Source: Branchiibius hedensis (GTDB taxonomy: Bacteria > Actinomycetota > Actinomycetes > Actinomycetales > Dermatophilaceae). From it: a DNA stretch of 64,000 nucleotides. Below the pieces are notes generated by a model, which was given only the letters and a program-made list of their open reading frames with translations, did not search any database and was not told where the DNA came from. The position numbers were made by a program, and so were the translations under genes. The stretch spans positions 2,604,001 through 2,668,000 of the forward strand of contig NZ_UESZ01000001.1 of the NCBI RefSeq assembly GCF_900108585.1, in the 5' to 3' direction. This document shows positions 8,701 to 16,771 of the stretch, piece by piece. Within the stretch, counting starts at the first letter, position 1. The number at the start of each line of letters is the position of its first letter.

Positions 8701-9392
8701 GCGAGGGCGGCGACCACGTCGTGGGTGCCGATCCAGGCTCGCTGGCTGGTCAGGTCGCGGGCGTTGGCCGCCTTGACGTAGCTGAAGGAATCGATCACCC
8801 GGGATCGCTCGATCCGAAACCCGGGCAACGTGGCCGCTCGCTCAACGATGTCGAAGGCGTGACTGAGGTCGAAGACATCGCCGGAGCGGGATGCGCGCAG
8901 CACCTCGCCGTCGTCGACTTCAATGCCCTGGGCGCGCAGGTAGGACGTGAGCGCGGGATTGACCTCGAGGTCGCCGACCAGTTGCAGGGTGATCCGGCCA
9001 CCGTGATCGCGGGCGATGTCGGCACGCCACAGGATGACCGGCGCGCGAGGGGTGCTACCCGGTTGCTGCCAGGTCGCCGTACCCATTGCCAGGTAGCAGG
9101 TCAGCAGACCCACCTGCTCCCGCAGGACGTCGACCCGTCGGTGCAGGGCCTCGGCCCGCACGGTCAGGCTGGCCAGCGCACTCGGCTCCCGGACCAGCTC
9201 CGGTAGGCCGACCACAGCACCGGACAGCAGCCGTGCCAGACCGCCGGGGTGGGCCCTGGCCAGATCGACCTCGGTGGGTTCGCCGGTGCTCGCCCACAGC
9301 AGGTTGTTGGGCCCGCCGAGCCCGATCAGGTGTCGCGACCAGTCCTGGACCGCTGCGTCCGCGAGGGCGTTTCGGTCGGGTCGATCGCTCAC
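5787..9392 (-). CDS. DUF4011-like superfamily 1 helicase relative with degenerate Walker motifs
   Basis: 1201 residues. The N-terminal 230 resemble the DUF4011 region (WSRHLIGLGGPNNLLW). Then come a helicase motif I (HAPSGCGTSQTIAG, about 282-295), a long helical insert, a motif II (VVIFDDGGQVPLPEALPAI, about 809-827) followed by VVVFGD, and a C-terminal UvrD/Sen1-like region with TLVIGDVVTTRAVTADTA. In motif I the catalytic lysine of GxGKS is threonine (T288), and in motif II the usual DE is DD (D813-D814). Either ATP hydrolysis is lost, or this clade uses a variant site. Such proteins are often tied to nucleic-acid processing or defence; the role is not shown here. Confidence 0.75.
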   Translation of the reverse strand: MSDRPDRNALADAAVQDWSRHLIGLGGPNNLLWASTGEPTEVDLARAHPGGLARLLSGAVVGLPELVREPSALASLTVRAEALHRRVDVLREQVGLLTCYLAMGTATWQQPGSTPRAPVILWRADIARDHGGRITLQLVGDLEVNPALTSYLRAQGIEVDDGEVLRASRSGDVFDLSHAFDIVERAATLPGFRIERSRVIDSFSYVKAANARDLTSQRAWIGTHDVVAALAGDHEAAQQVGAEPPPPQPVAVQDEFAPLDLDAEQQQVIAAVRAGAQLTVHAPSGCGTSQTIAGLVAGLAMDGRRALVVTQAWSDGDAVLDRLGQAGLGDLLLDVRSQTAAALTDRLRGQLADLAAAASEPAVAEPADLAGVVATLEQRWAAEHDLRAPWGVSPAQCRRALADMSGQEYVGSDRRLVIDDLVAVSVERLYTLSDALQAAVEAGAWSGGSTNDPWFGARVVGADHRQRTAQLVADLADGGLDAERATITALSDEVGLARPRSLREAQDQLDLMAGVFQTLEVFTPEVFGAGLPEMVAGTAEGADAPTDLGMFERRRLRSQAKRLLRPGASAHSLHGVLQRALKQRTRWQALAGKGSVPTAPLRTPQVATQVESLRGRLEWLEARLAGSASARSLVDTDFDEIQVLTERLRDADDRLAIVPEVIGTLDLLRANGFGDLLDDLAARDASPEEAAWQVRWVWWSSVLGHSQRTDPVLAAHDPEAARATEQDFRADDAAHVRAGAAAVRERVRRQVERVRVDLPDQVVTLRSRVLHPGALLTQAPELLTALRPAWLVSPLAVAATLATGLWFDVVIFDDGGQVPLPEALPAITRAGQVVVFGDRTQEVVLPRALQSPPAPSVFQALEPLAPQLALAHDYRSLDERLSAFAAVRRYGGEVTGFPAAGASTPIGMTTVHEDRIVSAALSAIREAASADPDGTLLVVTWTADLAQRIQTDLVRRVDDPDIRRRLGGAERTLVIGDVVTTRAVTADTAIVVLADERGGAALLQAMGAEGAMVRFWSAVSRARRRVQVLSTLDPQTFPEDRLRTTGSRTLRDYLRYCAAGGDPQSLQVQSLEQSTPRRRRRTASTGSVLDTPVLPVVASNDVPVLIDALAAQLRSRGLTAIPSYGVSGRPVELAVGGADVKLLLAVESDDSDHGEPLRFRLRLRPDQLAIRGWHTETVYAQDLQQDLAGEADRLAQVLRSL

Positions 9393-9593
9393 TGCGCCAG
9401 GCTATCCCGCCGGGCGCAGGACGCCACGCGCGTGCTCCTGGCACAGGTGGAGGCTGACGGATCGTTACCCTTGAGCACGCTGGCAGCGCCGGACCGCATC
9501 AACCCCGGTGCGACGCCGTAACGTGGCGTTGCTCACACCGCGCTCGTTGCCGGTGTTCCTTTCTCGTCGATCCGGTTCAGACAGGAGACGTCC

Positions 9594-10862
9594 ATGCGGC
9601 TGCCTTCGAAGGGCGTGCGCTCGGTAGCACCCTCCGAGCCGGACCCTGACCCGTTGGCGGATCAGGACGAGATCCCGGATCCGGCGGTGGCGGTCGAGCG
9701 CACCCCGAACGAGGGCGTCGATCGGGCCCAGATCATCGGCGACGGCGTGCGATGGCTGGCCAGCTGGGGCCTACGGCTGATCGTGATCCTGGTCGCCACG
9801 TGGATGCTGCTGCAGGTCATCGGCCGCTTCTGGAGCGCTGTCCTGCCGGTGCTGCTGGCCTTGATCGCGTCCACGTTGCTGTGGCCACCGACCCGTTGGC
9901 TGCGCAAGCACGGCTTCTCGGTGACCTGGTCGGCGGTGACCGCGCTGGTCGGTGGCCTGGCGTTGATCATCGGCATCTTCGCGGCGCTGGCTCCCTCCGT
10001 GGTCGACCAAGCGCCGGAGCTCAGCGAGAACGCCATCAAGGGGGTCAACCAGATCCGCAACTGGCTGCAGGGACCGCCGTTCAACGTGCGACCTGATCAG
10101 ATCGACGACGCGGTGAAGGCCATCACCGACCGTTTGCAGTCCAGCGGCGAACAGATCGCCAGCGGTGTTTTCACCGGGGTCGCAACCGCCGGCTCGGTGC
10201 TGGTGACGTTGGTCGTCGCGCTGATCCTGACCTTCTTCTTCATCAAGGACGGCTACCGATTCCTGCCCTGGGCGCGACAGACCTTCGGTCGCGGAGCGGG
10301 CGCTCACTTCACCGAGGTGCTGACCAGGGTCTACGGCACGCTGGGTGGTTTCATCCGCACCCAGGCGATCGTCAGCGCCGTCGACTCGACCTGCATCGGT
10401 ATCGGGTTGCTGCTGCTGGGCATCCCGCTGGTCGGTCCGTTGGTCGTGCTGACCTTCTTCGGTGGCTTCATCCCGATCGTCGGTGCGTTCGTCGCCGGCA
10501 CGTTGGCCGTGCTGGTCGCGCTGGTCACCAAGGGTCTGACGGCGGCGATCATCGCGTTGGTGCTGATCATCGCGGTGCAGCAACTCGAAGGACACATCCT
10601 CCAACCGCTGCTGCAGTCGCGTTCCATGCACCTGCACCCGGCGATCGTGCTGCTGGCGATCGCGGCCGGCGGTGACACCTTCGGGATCATCGGCGCATTC
10701 CTGGCCGTTCCGCTGGCCGCGAGCGCCGCTGTTGTCTGGCGTTACCTCAGCGAACAGATCGACCTGCGCACCGGGGATGCGGCGCCGGAGGACCTCACTC
10801 CGTTGACCCCGGAAGGCAAGTTGGCCCAGGAAGCCGCCGTTCGGCGTACGTCGAAGGCTTAA
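9594..10862 (+). CDS. AI-2E family transporter (PerM/YdiK-like)
   Basis: 422-residue polytopic membrane protein. An acidic N-terminal tail (1-55) is followed by two TM pairs, a soluble segment with amphipathic helices (about 130-195), and a second hydrophobic half containing FFGGFIPIVGAFVAG and QQLEGHILQPLLQSRSMHLHP, both hallmarks of the AI-2E_transport family. Members export autoinducer-2 or act as Na+/H+ antiporters; the substrate here is unknown. AGGAG lies 8 bases before ATG 9594. Its stop overlaps that of the convergent carbonic-anhydrase gene by three bases. Confidence 0.92.
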   Translation: MRLPSKGVRSVAPSEPDPDPLADQDEIPDPAVAVERTPNEGVDRAQIIGDGVRWLASWGLRLIVILVATWMLLQVIGRFWSAVLPVLLALIASTLLWPPTRWLRKHGFSVTWSAVTALVGGLALIIGIFAALAPSVVDQAPELSENAIKGVNQIRNWLQGPPFNVRPDQIDDAVKAITDRLQSSGEQIASGVFTGVATAGSVLVTLVVALILTFFFIKDGYRFLPWARQTFGRGAGAHFTEVLTRVYGTLGGFIRTQAIVSAVDSTCIGIGLLLLGIPLVGPLVVLTFFGGFIPIVGAFVAGTLAVLVALVTKGLTAAIIALVLIIAVQQLEGHILQPLLQSRSMHLHPAIVLLAIAAGGDTFGIIGAFLAVPLAASAAVVWRYLSEQIDLRTGDAAPEDLTPLTPEGKLAQEAAVRRTSKA

Positions 10863-11368
10863 CCGGTCACCGCGTGCTTGCGGGTCAGCTCGCGGTAAAC
10901 CTCGGCGTTCAGCAGGACGCCCGCCTTCTCCTCTTCGGTGAGTTCACGGCGCACCTTGCCCGGCACGCCGGCGACCAGGGACCCGGGCGGTACGACGATC
11001 CCCTGGGTGACCAGGGCGCCCGCGGCGACCATGCTGCCGCGGCCGATAACGGCTCCGTTGAGGACGGTCGCGCCCATCCCGATCAGTACGTCGTCCTCGA
11101 TGGTGCAGCCGTGCAGGGTCGCGTTGTGTCCGACGCTCACGTTGCGACCGACGGTGAGTGCGTGACCCGGGTCGACGTGCAGGGCGCAGTTGTCCTGGAT
11201 GTTGCTGCCCTCGCCGATCTCGATGTGGTCCATGTCGGCACGCAGCACCGCCGCGTAGAAGACACCGACACCTGCGCGCAGGGTGACGTTGCCGACGACG
11301 GTCGCATTGCTCGCAACCCAGGCGGTGTCGTCGATGGTGGGCTCGTGGCCGTCGAAGGTGAGGATCAT
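10859..11368 (-). CDS. Gamma-class carbonic anhydrase-like hexapeptide-repeat protein
   Basis: 169 residues, left-handed beta-helix built from hexapeptide repeats (VVGNVTLRAGVGVFYAAVLRAD, DVLIGMGATVLNGAVIGRGS). The metal-binding histidines of gamma-CA/PaaY proteins are at HVDPGH and SVGHNATLHGC. Ends with the helix LTEEEKAGVLLNAEVYRELT. The open frame extends further upstream, but the ATG at 11368 starts exactly at the conserved MILTFDG. May hydrate CO2 or be an acyltransferase-like relative; the family cannot be separated by eye. Confidence 0.88.
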   Translation of the reverse strand: MILTFDGHEPTIDDTAWVASNATVVGNVTLRAGVGVFYAAVLRADMDHIEIGEGSNIQDNCALHVDPGHALTVGRNVSVGHNATLHGCTIEDDVLIGMGATVLNGAVIGRGSMVAAGALVTQGIVVPPGSLVAGVPGKVRRELTEEEKAGVLLNAEVYRELTRKHAVTG

Positions 11369-11511
11369 GCGGTCATTCTCGCCGGTGCCCGTCACCGCCG
11401 GGAGACTCGACCCACCCCGCCCACACATCTCACTGCCTTCTCTTCCTGTGAGCCGGGTCACATCATCGGTACGCTACTTACGCCACCGTAACTACCGAGA
11501 GAACCGGCTCA

Positions 11512-12792
11512 ATGTTGCGCACTGTCTCCACCGCTGCTGTTGCGGCGACCCTGGCCGCGGGTGGCTTGACCGCCCTTGCCCCGAGTGCCTCCGCGGCCTC
11601 GTTCTACGACCCGCCGGCGGCGGTGCCCGCGACTCCCGGGACCGTCATCTACGCCCAACCGGTGTCGACGAGCTACGCGGCCAAGGCCACCAAGATCATG
11701 TACTCCTCGATCGACTCCAGCGGGCAGCCGGTCGCCGTGACCGGGCTCTACTTGCAGCCGACGGCTGCTTGGAAGGGGTCCGGCTCGCGGCCGCTGGTGT
11801 CATACGCCTTCGGCACGATCGGGCAGGGCGACCAGTGCGCTCCCTCGAAGCTGCTGCAGAACCCGATCAGCATCTCCGGCAACGGCTCCGGTGGCATCAC
11901 GACCGCATTGGGGTATGACGCGATTTTCGTGGGCGACCTTCTGAACCGGGGCTATTCGGTGGTCGTCACCGATTACGTCGGGCTGGGCACGACCGACCGG
12001 GTGCACACCTACATGAACCGTCTGGACCAGGGGCACGCGGTGCTGGATGCGGTCCGGGCAGCGCGCAACCTGTCCGGCACCGACATCACCGCCTCGTCGC
12101 GGGTGGCCACCTGGGGCTACAGCCAGGGCGGGGGCGCGACCGGTTCCGCTGCCGAGTTGCAGCCGAGCTACGCACCGGACGTGCAACTAGCCGGGTCCTT
12201 CGTGGGCGCTCCCCCGGCTGACCTGAATGTCGTCATCAAGGGCATCGAGGGCAACGCGATCGCCGGCGTGCTCGGCTACGCGATCAACGGACTCGCGCAG
12301 TCCTATCCGGCGTTGCAGCCGATCCTCGATGCGAACACCAAGGACGCGGGCAAGGCAGCGCTGAAATCGCTGTCGACACAGTGCATTGCGGACACCGTGT
12401 TGTCCTACGGCGGTGCGACCAGCACCAAGTGGATCACGGGCGGACGGTCGCTCAGTGACGTGATCGCGGCGAATCCCGTGGCGCAGCAGATTGTCAGCGA
12501 CCAGCGCATCGGCCGCCTGAAGCCGACCTCGCCGGTGCTGCTGACCACCGACCTGGCGGACCAGACGGTGCCACACAGCCAGGTGCGGCAGCTGGCCGTC
12601 GATTGGTGCGCGAAGGGCGCTCGGGTCAACTACACGACGTACGGGCTGAACATCCAGGACGGCGACAAGCTGGCCGTGCACCACCTCGGGGGCATGGTGG
12701 AGAGCTGGCAGCCGGCCCTCAACTGGGTGTCCGCGCGGCTGGCGGGGGTGCCGGAGTACGGCAACTGCCTGTTCCTGCCGCTGTTGAAGTAG
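11512..12792 (+). CDS. Secreted lipase (LIP/secretory lipase family)
   Basis: 426 residues. Sec signal peptide MLRTVSTAAVAATLAAGGLTALAPSASA (residues 1-28), then an alpha/beta hydrolase of the secretory lipase type. The nucleophile serine lies in GYSQGGGA (S204); LLTTDLADQTVP supplies the acid and AVHHLGG the histidine. Two cysteine pairs (near DQCAPS and LSTQCIADT) fit an exported protein. Predicted substrate is triacylglycerol or other esters. A 14-bp hairpin lies 11 bases past the stop. Confidence 0.9.
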   Translation: MLRTVSTAAVAATLAAGGLTALAPSASAASFYDPPAAVPATPGTVIYAQPVSTSYAAKATKIMYSSIDSSGQPVAVTGLYLQPTAAWKGSGSRPLVSYAFGTIGQGDQCAPSKLLQNPISISGNGSGGITTALGYDAIFVGDLLNRGYSVVVTDYVGLGTTDRVHTYMNRLDQGHAVLDAVRAARNLSGTDITASSRVATWGYSQGGGATGSAAELQPSYAPDVQLAGSFVGAPPADLNVVIKGIEGNAIAGVLGYAINGLAQSYPALQPILDANTKDAGKAALKSLSTQCIADTVLSYGGATSTKWITGGRSLSDVIAANPVAQQIVSDQRIGRLKPTSPVLLTTDLADQTVPHSQVRQLAVDWCAKGARVNYTTYGLNIQDGDKLAVHHLGGMVESWQPALNWVSARLAGVPEYGNCLFLPLLK

Positions 12793-12803
12793 CAGGTACG
12801 TCG

Positions 12804-12835
12804 AGTGGCCGCGCCCCAGCCGGGGTGCGGCCACT
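12804..12835 (+). terminator. GC-rich hairpin terminator after the lipase gene
   Basis: Perfect inverted repeat AGTGGCCGC...GCGGCCACT with an inner GCCCC/GGGGT stem and a four-base loop, 14 pairs in all. There is no strong T-run after it, which is usual in high-GC Actinobacteria. It separates the lipase from the tRNA gene. Confidence 0.75.
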
Positions 12836-12909
12836 TGCGTTGTCGGCTCTGCCTCGCGCGGCGGTTACCCTTGGTGGCGCGTACGGCGAGTGATCGGCGT
12901 ACGCTCCCC

Positions 12910-12982
12910 GCCCTCGTAGCTCAGGGGATAGAGCACCGCTCTCCTAAAGCGGGTGTCGCATGTTCGAATCATGCCGGGGGCA
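12910..12982 (+). tRNA. tRNA-Arg (anticodon CCT)
   Basis: Full cloverleaf can be folded by eye. Acceptor stem 12910-12916 pairs with 12975-12981 (one G-U). D stem is GCTC/GAGC, anticodon stem CCGCT/AGCGG with loop CTCCTAA (anticodon at 12943-12945), and T stem GCATG/CATGC with loop TTCGAAT. The discriminator is A at 12982, and CCA is not encoded. This is the single-codon AGG isoacceptor. Confidence 0.95.
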
Positions 12983-13223
12983 CGCGACGTTGAGCATCCT
13001 TCGCCTGGTGGGTCTTCTTCTCACTCGCGGCCGTTGCGCCGATGGCGGCCAGCATCGCGGAGAACAGAATGATCTTCGCGGTTGGCGAGTGCCAGCCAAG
13101 GAGATCCGTGATGAAGGCAAGGACCACGAAAAGCAGCCCCACGCCGACGGTCCTCCAGTACACGATCCGAGGGTAGCCCCGCAGCTTGGAGTTGGACTCG
13201 TTGAGCAGCTGGCGCCCGCTCAC
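12969..13223 (-). CDS. Small two-helix membrane protein overlapping the tRNA 3' end
   Basis: 84 residues with two predicted membrane helices (VGVGLLFVVLAFITDLLGW and TAKIILFSAMLAAIGATAA) and charged ends. GTG 13223 directly follows the TAG of the VapC-like gene, which suggests coupled translation. Its last four codons and stop lie inside the antisense strand of the tRNA-Arg gene (12969-12982). The overlap could mean the gene is spurious or that its end was reshaped by an insertion at the tRNA. No family recognised. Confidence 0.5.
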   Translation of the reverse strand: MSGRQLLNESNSKLRGYPRIVYWRTVGVGLLFVVLAFITDLLGWHSPTAKIILFSAMLAAIGATAASEKKTHQAKDAQRRVPPA

Positions 13224-13625
13224 CTACACCCGAATGACCGCAGGCTCGCCGCAATGCTCGATGGCGTCGAAATCATCGTCCTGCGTAACGATGTCCATGT
13301 CATTCGCGAGCGCCACGGCCGCGATCCACAGGTCGTTGACCTTGGCACGCCGCCCCTCCTCGGCCAGTCGCACCCGCAACTCAGCCCAGCGACGCGCGGC
13401 CTCGGCGCTCACCGGTAGCGCCTCGACCGTCGACGCAACGCCCAAGGTCGCCAGCCGACGGGACCGCGTTGCGGTGTCGGGAGCGGCGAGCACCCCGGCC
13501 TGCAACTCGGCGAGCGTCATCACGCAGACCGTCGTGTCCTCGGGGATCGCGGACACGTCGAGCGGCCGCCCGGACTCGCGCGCGATGAAGACGCTGGTGT
13601 CCAGCAGCGCCGGGCGCGCACTCAC
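13224..13625 (-). CDS. vapC: VapC-type PIN-domain toxin
   Basis: 133 residues. PIN fold ribonuclease: LLDTSVFIARE (first Asp), MTLAELQAG (Glu), then KVNDLWIAAVALANDMDIVTQDDDFD, which supplies the remaining acidic metal ligands. Toxins of this family cut tRNA or rRNA when free of antitoxin. GTG 13625 overlaps the antitoxin stop (GTGA), the normal antitoxin-first order. Confidence 0.92.
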   Translation of the reverse strand: MSARPALLDTSVFIARESGRPLDVSAIPEDTTVCVMTLAELQAGVLAAPDTATRSRRLATLGVASTVEALPVSAEAARRWAELRVRLAEEGRRAKVNDLWIAAVALANDMDIVTQDDDFDAIEHCGEPAVIRV

Positions 13626-13879
13626 AACGGGTCGAGTTCGTCGGTGGTTTCACCCGCGAGGTCGTCGAGGTCCCGGGACAACTGCGGATCACTCTGATGC
13701 GCGGCCAGCAGCGCGACGAGATCCGCCTTGGCGAAAAACTGCGGCCGCGACGCTCGCACGGGGCCAACCTCGGCGACCGGCTTGCCGTTCACGGTGATCG
13801 TCACCCGTGTGCCCTCCGCGACTTGGCGCAGGACGTCGGCCGTGTGGTTGCGCAGATCCCGCGAGGCCACCGTGCTCAT
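13622..13879 (-). CDS. Phd/YefM-type antitoxin
   Basis: 85 residues. The N-terminal DNA-binding fold MSTVASRDLRNHTADVLRQV, then GTRVTITVNGKPVAEV, is the prevent-host-death signature. The C-terminus is acidic and probably disordered until it wraps the VapC partner. Encoded directly upstream of and overlapping the toxin; autoregulation of the pair is expected from the family. Confidence 0.92.
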   Translation of the reverse strand: MSTVASRDLRNHTADVLRQVAEGTRVTITVNGKPVAEVGPVRASRPQFFAKADLVALLAAHQSDPQLSRDLDDLAGETTDELDPL

Positions 13880-13917
13880 GCGCGCAAATGTAGCACTCTT
13901 GCCACAGCGGGCTTAAG

Positions 13918-14328
13918 CTACGAATTCGGGATATTGATCATGCTGTGCCGGCCGAACCACACCACCATCTGCCCACCTTGTGCGGTCGCCACAGCGCCGA
14001 TCGCGTCCGCATCAGCGGGGCTGCACGGCACTCGCAGCAGCACCCGGCCGCCGCGCAACGCCTCGTCGACAAGGTAGAGCTCGTTCTCGCCCGATCCCGC
14101 ATGCTGCAGGCCCCGGACCAGGTGTGCCCGCGAGCCGTGGCCGTTGCCCGCCGCATCGAAGATCCGCACGCCGTCCGGGCCAGAAAGAATGTCGACCGCC
14201 TCGATGTCCGGGAACTGGCCCGCTAGCGCATCGGCCACGGCACTGGCTTGTTCCACCGTGTCGAAGATGGCCACGAGCTCGTCGAACGGAAAGCTGGGGT
14301 TGCGGTCCTCGTTGAGTCTGATCTTCAT
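13918..14328 (-). CDS. Conserved hypothetical protein (stress-type small protein)
   Basis: 136 residues, no signal peptide or membrane segment. The N-terminal half (LVAIFDTVEQASAVADALAGQF) looks like a small alpha/beta ferredoxin-like fold with DGVRIFDAAGNGHG; the second half (GRVLLRVPCSPADADAIGAVA) looks like a second one. ATG 14328 is preceded by a strong AGGAGGTAG. Similar two-lobed proteins are annotated only as hypothetical. Function unknown. Confidence 0.7.
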   Translation of the reverse strand: MKIRLNEDRNPSFPFDELVAIFDTVEQASAVADALAGQFPDIEAVDILSGPDGVRIFDAAGNGHGSRAHLVRGLQHAGSGENELYLVDEALRGGRVLLRVPCSPADADAIGAVATAQGGQMVVWFGRHSMINIPNS

Positions 14329-14382
14329 GTCACTACCTCCTGTGATGGTCATGCTTCGAGCATCACCGCGGAGCTACGTGAA

Positions 14383-15015
14383 TTACCAGGCTGATGAATT
14401 TCGACCGGTTGCCCCAGGGGGAAGGCGCCGCCCGCCAGTCATCGCCGCGCGCAATCCCGGCGCGACCAACGGCACCAACTCCCGCACGGGCATCGATGCA
14501 ATCGGTTCGAGCTGCAGCCAGTACCGGGCCAGCAGCAGGCCGGCCACCTGCGAACCGAAGGCCGTGGCGCGGGCAGTAGCACCAACGCCCCCGAAACGCT
14601 CGGCCAGTTGCCGGATCATCTCCGTCTGCACCACTTCTTTGACCAATCGGGCGACTTCGGGATCCTGGGTAGCCGCCGACAACATCACCCGCAGCGGTCC
14701 CCCTGACTCCGGGTCGTCCCAGGTGGAGATGAGCACCTCGACCACCCGCTCCGGAATCGTCGCCAGGTCACCATCGATCGCCTGATGCAGCAGGAGCGGT
14801 GGGTTCACCTCGAGTGCGAGCGCCGCACTGAAAAGGCCGGATTTGGACCCGAAGTAGTAACTGAGCAGGGCGACATCGACCCCGGCCTCGGTGGCGATCG
14901 AACGCATGGTGGTTGCGGGATACCCATTGGCCAGGAACTGCCGCCGCGCGACGTCCAAGACCGCCTGCTTGGTGCCCGGACTGCCCCGTCGCCTGCCTCG
15001 CGGCGTCGAATTCAT
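14383..15015 (-). CDS. TetR-family transcriptional regulator
   Basis: 210 residues. The N-terminal helix-turn-helix covers about residues 20-55 (FLANGYPATTMRSIATEAGVDVALLSYYFGSKSGLF); the C-terminal helical ligand domain is divergent. Divergently transcribed from an MFS exporter, so it most likely represses that gene and itself and is released by a transported compound. ATG 15015 is preferred over an upstream TTG at 15042. Confidence 0.88.
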   Translation of the reverse strand: MNSTPRGRRRGSPGTKQAVLDVARRQFLANGYPATTMRSIATEAGVDVALLSYYFGSKSGLFSAALALEVNPPLLLHQAIDGDLATIPERVVEVLISTWDDPESGGPLRVMLSAATQDPEVARLVKEVVQTEMIRQLAERFGGVGATARATAFGSQVAGLLLARYWLQLEPIASMPVRELVPLVAPGLRAAMTGGRRLPPGATGRNSSAW

Positions 15016-15076
15016 CGCGGTGCCGCGGACGGCGACAGCCAACCGAGACGTGGTGCGGACGCGTAATTCATCAGTC

Positions 15077-15086
15077 TAGAAATCTA
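15077..15086. promoter_or_regulatory. Candidate TetR operator between regulator and exporter
   Basis: Short inverted repeat TAGA-AA-TCTA in the 123-base divergent spacer. The arms are only four bases, so this is weak evidence; location is the main argument. Confidence 0.3.
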
Positions 15087-15138
15087 TCGGCGGCCGCTGG
15101 GACGGTCAATGCATCCGCAACAACCACGAGGAGCCACC

Positions 15139-16638
15139 ATGACCGACCTCACCGATGCCGTCACGACATCGCCCACTCCCTATCGGCGAAGCGTCCTGCC
15201 CGTCATCGTCATCGCGCTCGCCGCTGTCGTCTCAGCAATCTCATCGCTGAACCTGGCGGCGCCGTCGATCGCCATCGACCTGGGCGCCGACGCCACCCAG
15301 ATCTCCTGGATCGTCGACGCCTACGCCCTGTCGTTCGCGGCCCTCCTCCTGCTGTCCGGAGCGATCGGTGACCGCTACGGCAGACGCCGCGCTCTGGTCG
15401 CCGGCCTCGTGGTCTTCATCTGTGCCTCGATCTCGGCACTGTTCGTCAACACGCCAGGGCAACTGATCGCCGTACAGGCCGTCCTCGGCGCTGGGGCCGC
15501 CCTCGTCATGCCGGCGACGCTGTCGACGATCACCAGCACCTTCCCGCCCGAGCGTCGCGTCCGGGCCGTCGGAACCTGGGCCGGCGTGTCCGGCGCCAGC
15601 GCCGTCCTGGGGCTCCTGGCCGCGGGATTGCTTCTGCAGCAATGGAGTTGGCGGTCTATCTTCGTTTTCAACCTGACGATGGGACTTATCGCCCTCGTTG
15701 GCACCGTGCGGTTCATCCCGGAGTCGGCGGACCGCGACGCGCCGAAGCTGGATCTGGTCGGAGCCCTTCTGTCGGTCGCCGGCCTCGCCGTCCTCGTCTA
15801 CTCGATCATCGAAGCCCCGACACAGGGCTGGATCAGTGCGGCGACCCTCATCGGACTCGGCGTCGGAGTGGTCGTGCTGCTGTGCTTCCTCGGCTGGGAA
15901 CTGCGCCACGACGACCCGCTCCTGGACCCCCGGCTCTTCCGGCTGCACGGCTTCTCAGCCGGCAGCCTGAGCATCACCGCGCAGTTCTTCGGGTTCTTCG
16001 GTTTCGTCTTCCTGATGGTGCAGTACCTGCAGTTCGTCCTCGGCTACAGCGCCCTGACCACCGCCCTTGCCATCGTGCCGCTGGCCGCCCTGATGATGCC
16101 CGCCGCACGCGTCCTGGCCCCTGCGGCCGCCGACCGGATGGGCACGGGTACGACGATCGCGGCCGGTCTGCTGCTGATCGCCGCCGGTTTCGCGGTGCTG
16201 GCCCAGTTGGATCCGCAGAGCAGCTACTGGCTGGTCCTCGCCGGTCTGCTTCCGCTCGGCCTGGGTATGGGTCTGGCCATGACGCCCGCGACCAACGCCA
16301 TCACCGCGGCTTTGCCCACGGCCAAGCAGGGCGTCGCCTCCGCCATGAACGATCTGTCGCGCGAACTCGGCGCCGCGCTGGGTATCGCCGTGCTGGGCAG
16401 CATCCTCCAGTCGGCGTATCGCAGCACCCTGACCCTGCCCGGGGTGCCGGATCCCGCAGCGGAGCAGGCACGCTCCTCACTCGCCGTGGCGATGCATATG
16501 GGCCGGCCGATCGCGACGCAGGCACAATCCGCCTTCACCGACGGTATGTCGGCGGCCCTGCTGTGGGGCGCTGGGCTGGTCACCGCTGCTGCCGTGGCCG
16601 CGTTCGTCACGTTGCGCGGTAGGCACCGCCACGGCTAA
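15139..16638 (+). CDS. MFS drug exporter, DHA2 (14-TM) type
   Basis: 499 residues with 14 predicted membrane helices. The motif A region GAIGDRYGRRRALVAG and the antiporter motif C region GVSGASAVLGLLAAGLLL are present, as is SWIVDAYALSFAALLL near the N-terminus; this is the QacA/EmrB-like layout. Proton-driven efflux of a toxic or signalling molecule is inferred. ATG 15139 has GAGGAG 7 bases upstream; an in-frame ATG at 15109 lacks one. Probably controlled by the adjacent TetR protein. Confidence 0.9.
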   Translation: MTDLTDAVTTSPTPYRRSVLPVIVIALAAVVSAISSLNLAAPSIAIDLGADATQISWIVDAYALSFAALLLLSGAIGDRYGRRRALVAGLVVFICASISALFVNTPGQLIAVQAVLGAGAALVMPATLSTITSTFPPERRVRAVGTWAGVSGASAVLGLLAAGLLLQQWSWRSIFVFNLTMGLIALVGTVRFIPESADRDAPKLDLVGALLSVAGLAVLVYSIIEAPTQGWISAATLIGLGVGVVVLLCFLGWELRHDDPLLDPRLFRLHGFSAGSLSITAQFFGFFGFVFLMVQYLQFVLGYSALTTALAIVPLAALMMPAARVLAPAAADRMGTGTTIAAGLLLIAAGFAVLAQLDPQSSYWLVLAGLLPLGLGMGLAMTPATNAITAALPTAKQGVASAMNDLSRELGAALGIAVLGSILQSAYRSTLTLPGVPDPAAEQARSSLAVAMHMGRPIATQAQSAFTDGMSAALLWGAGLVTAAAVAAFVTLRGRHRHG

Positions 16639-16771
16639 GGCAGACCCTGATGAGATGGAGAATCGCCCTCCATCGGATCGCTATGAACCTGGTCAGGCGG
16701 GCAGCCACGTGCCAAGATGTCGATTTCGTGTGGTTGATGGGTGCGTGAAGCTCGATTCCAGGGGAGATGAC

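Noticed and set aside
9393-9593. Possible small ORF before the AI-2E transporter
   Set aside because: Frames there are extensions of shadows of the helicase-like gene; no RBS, no motif.
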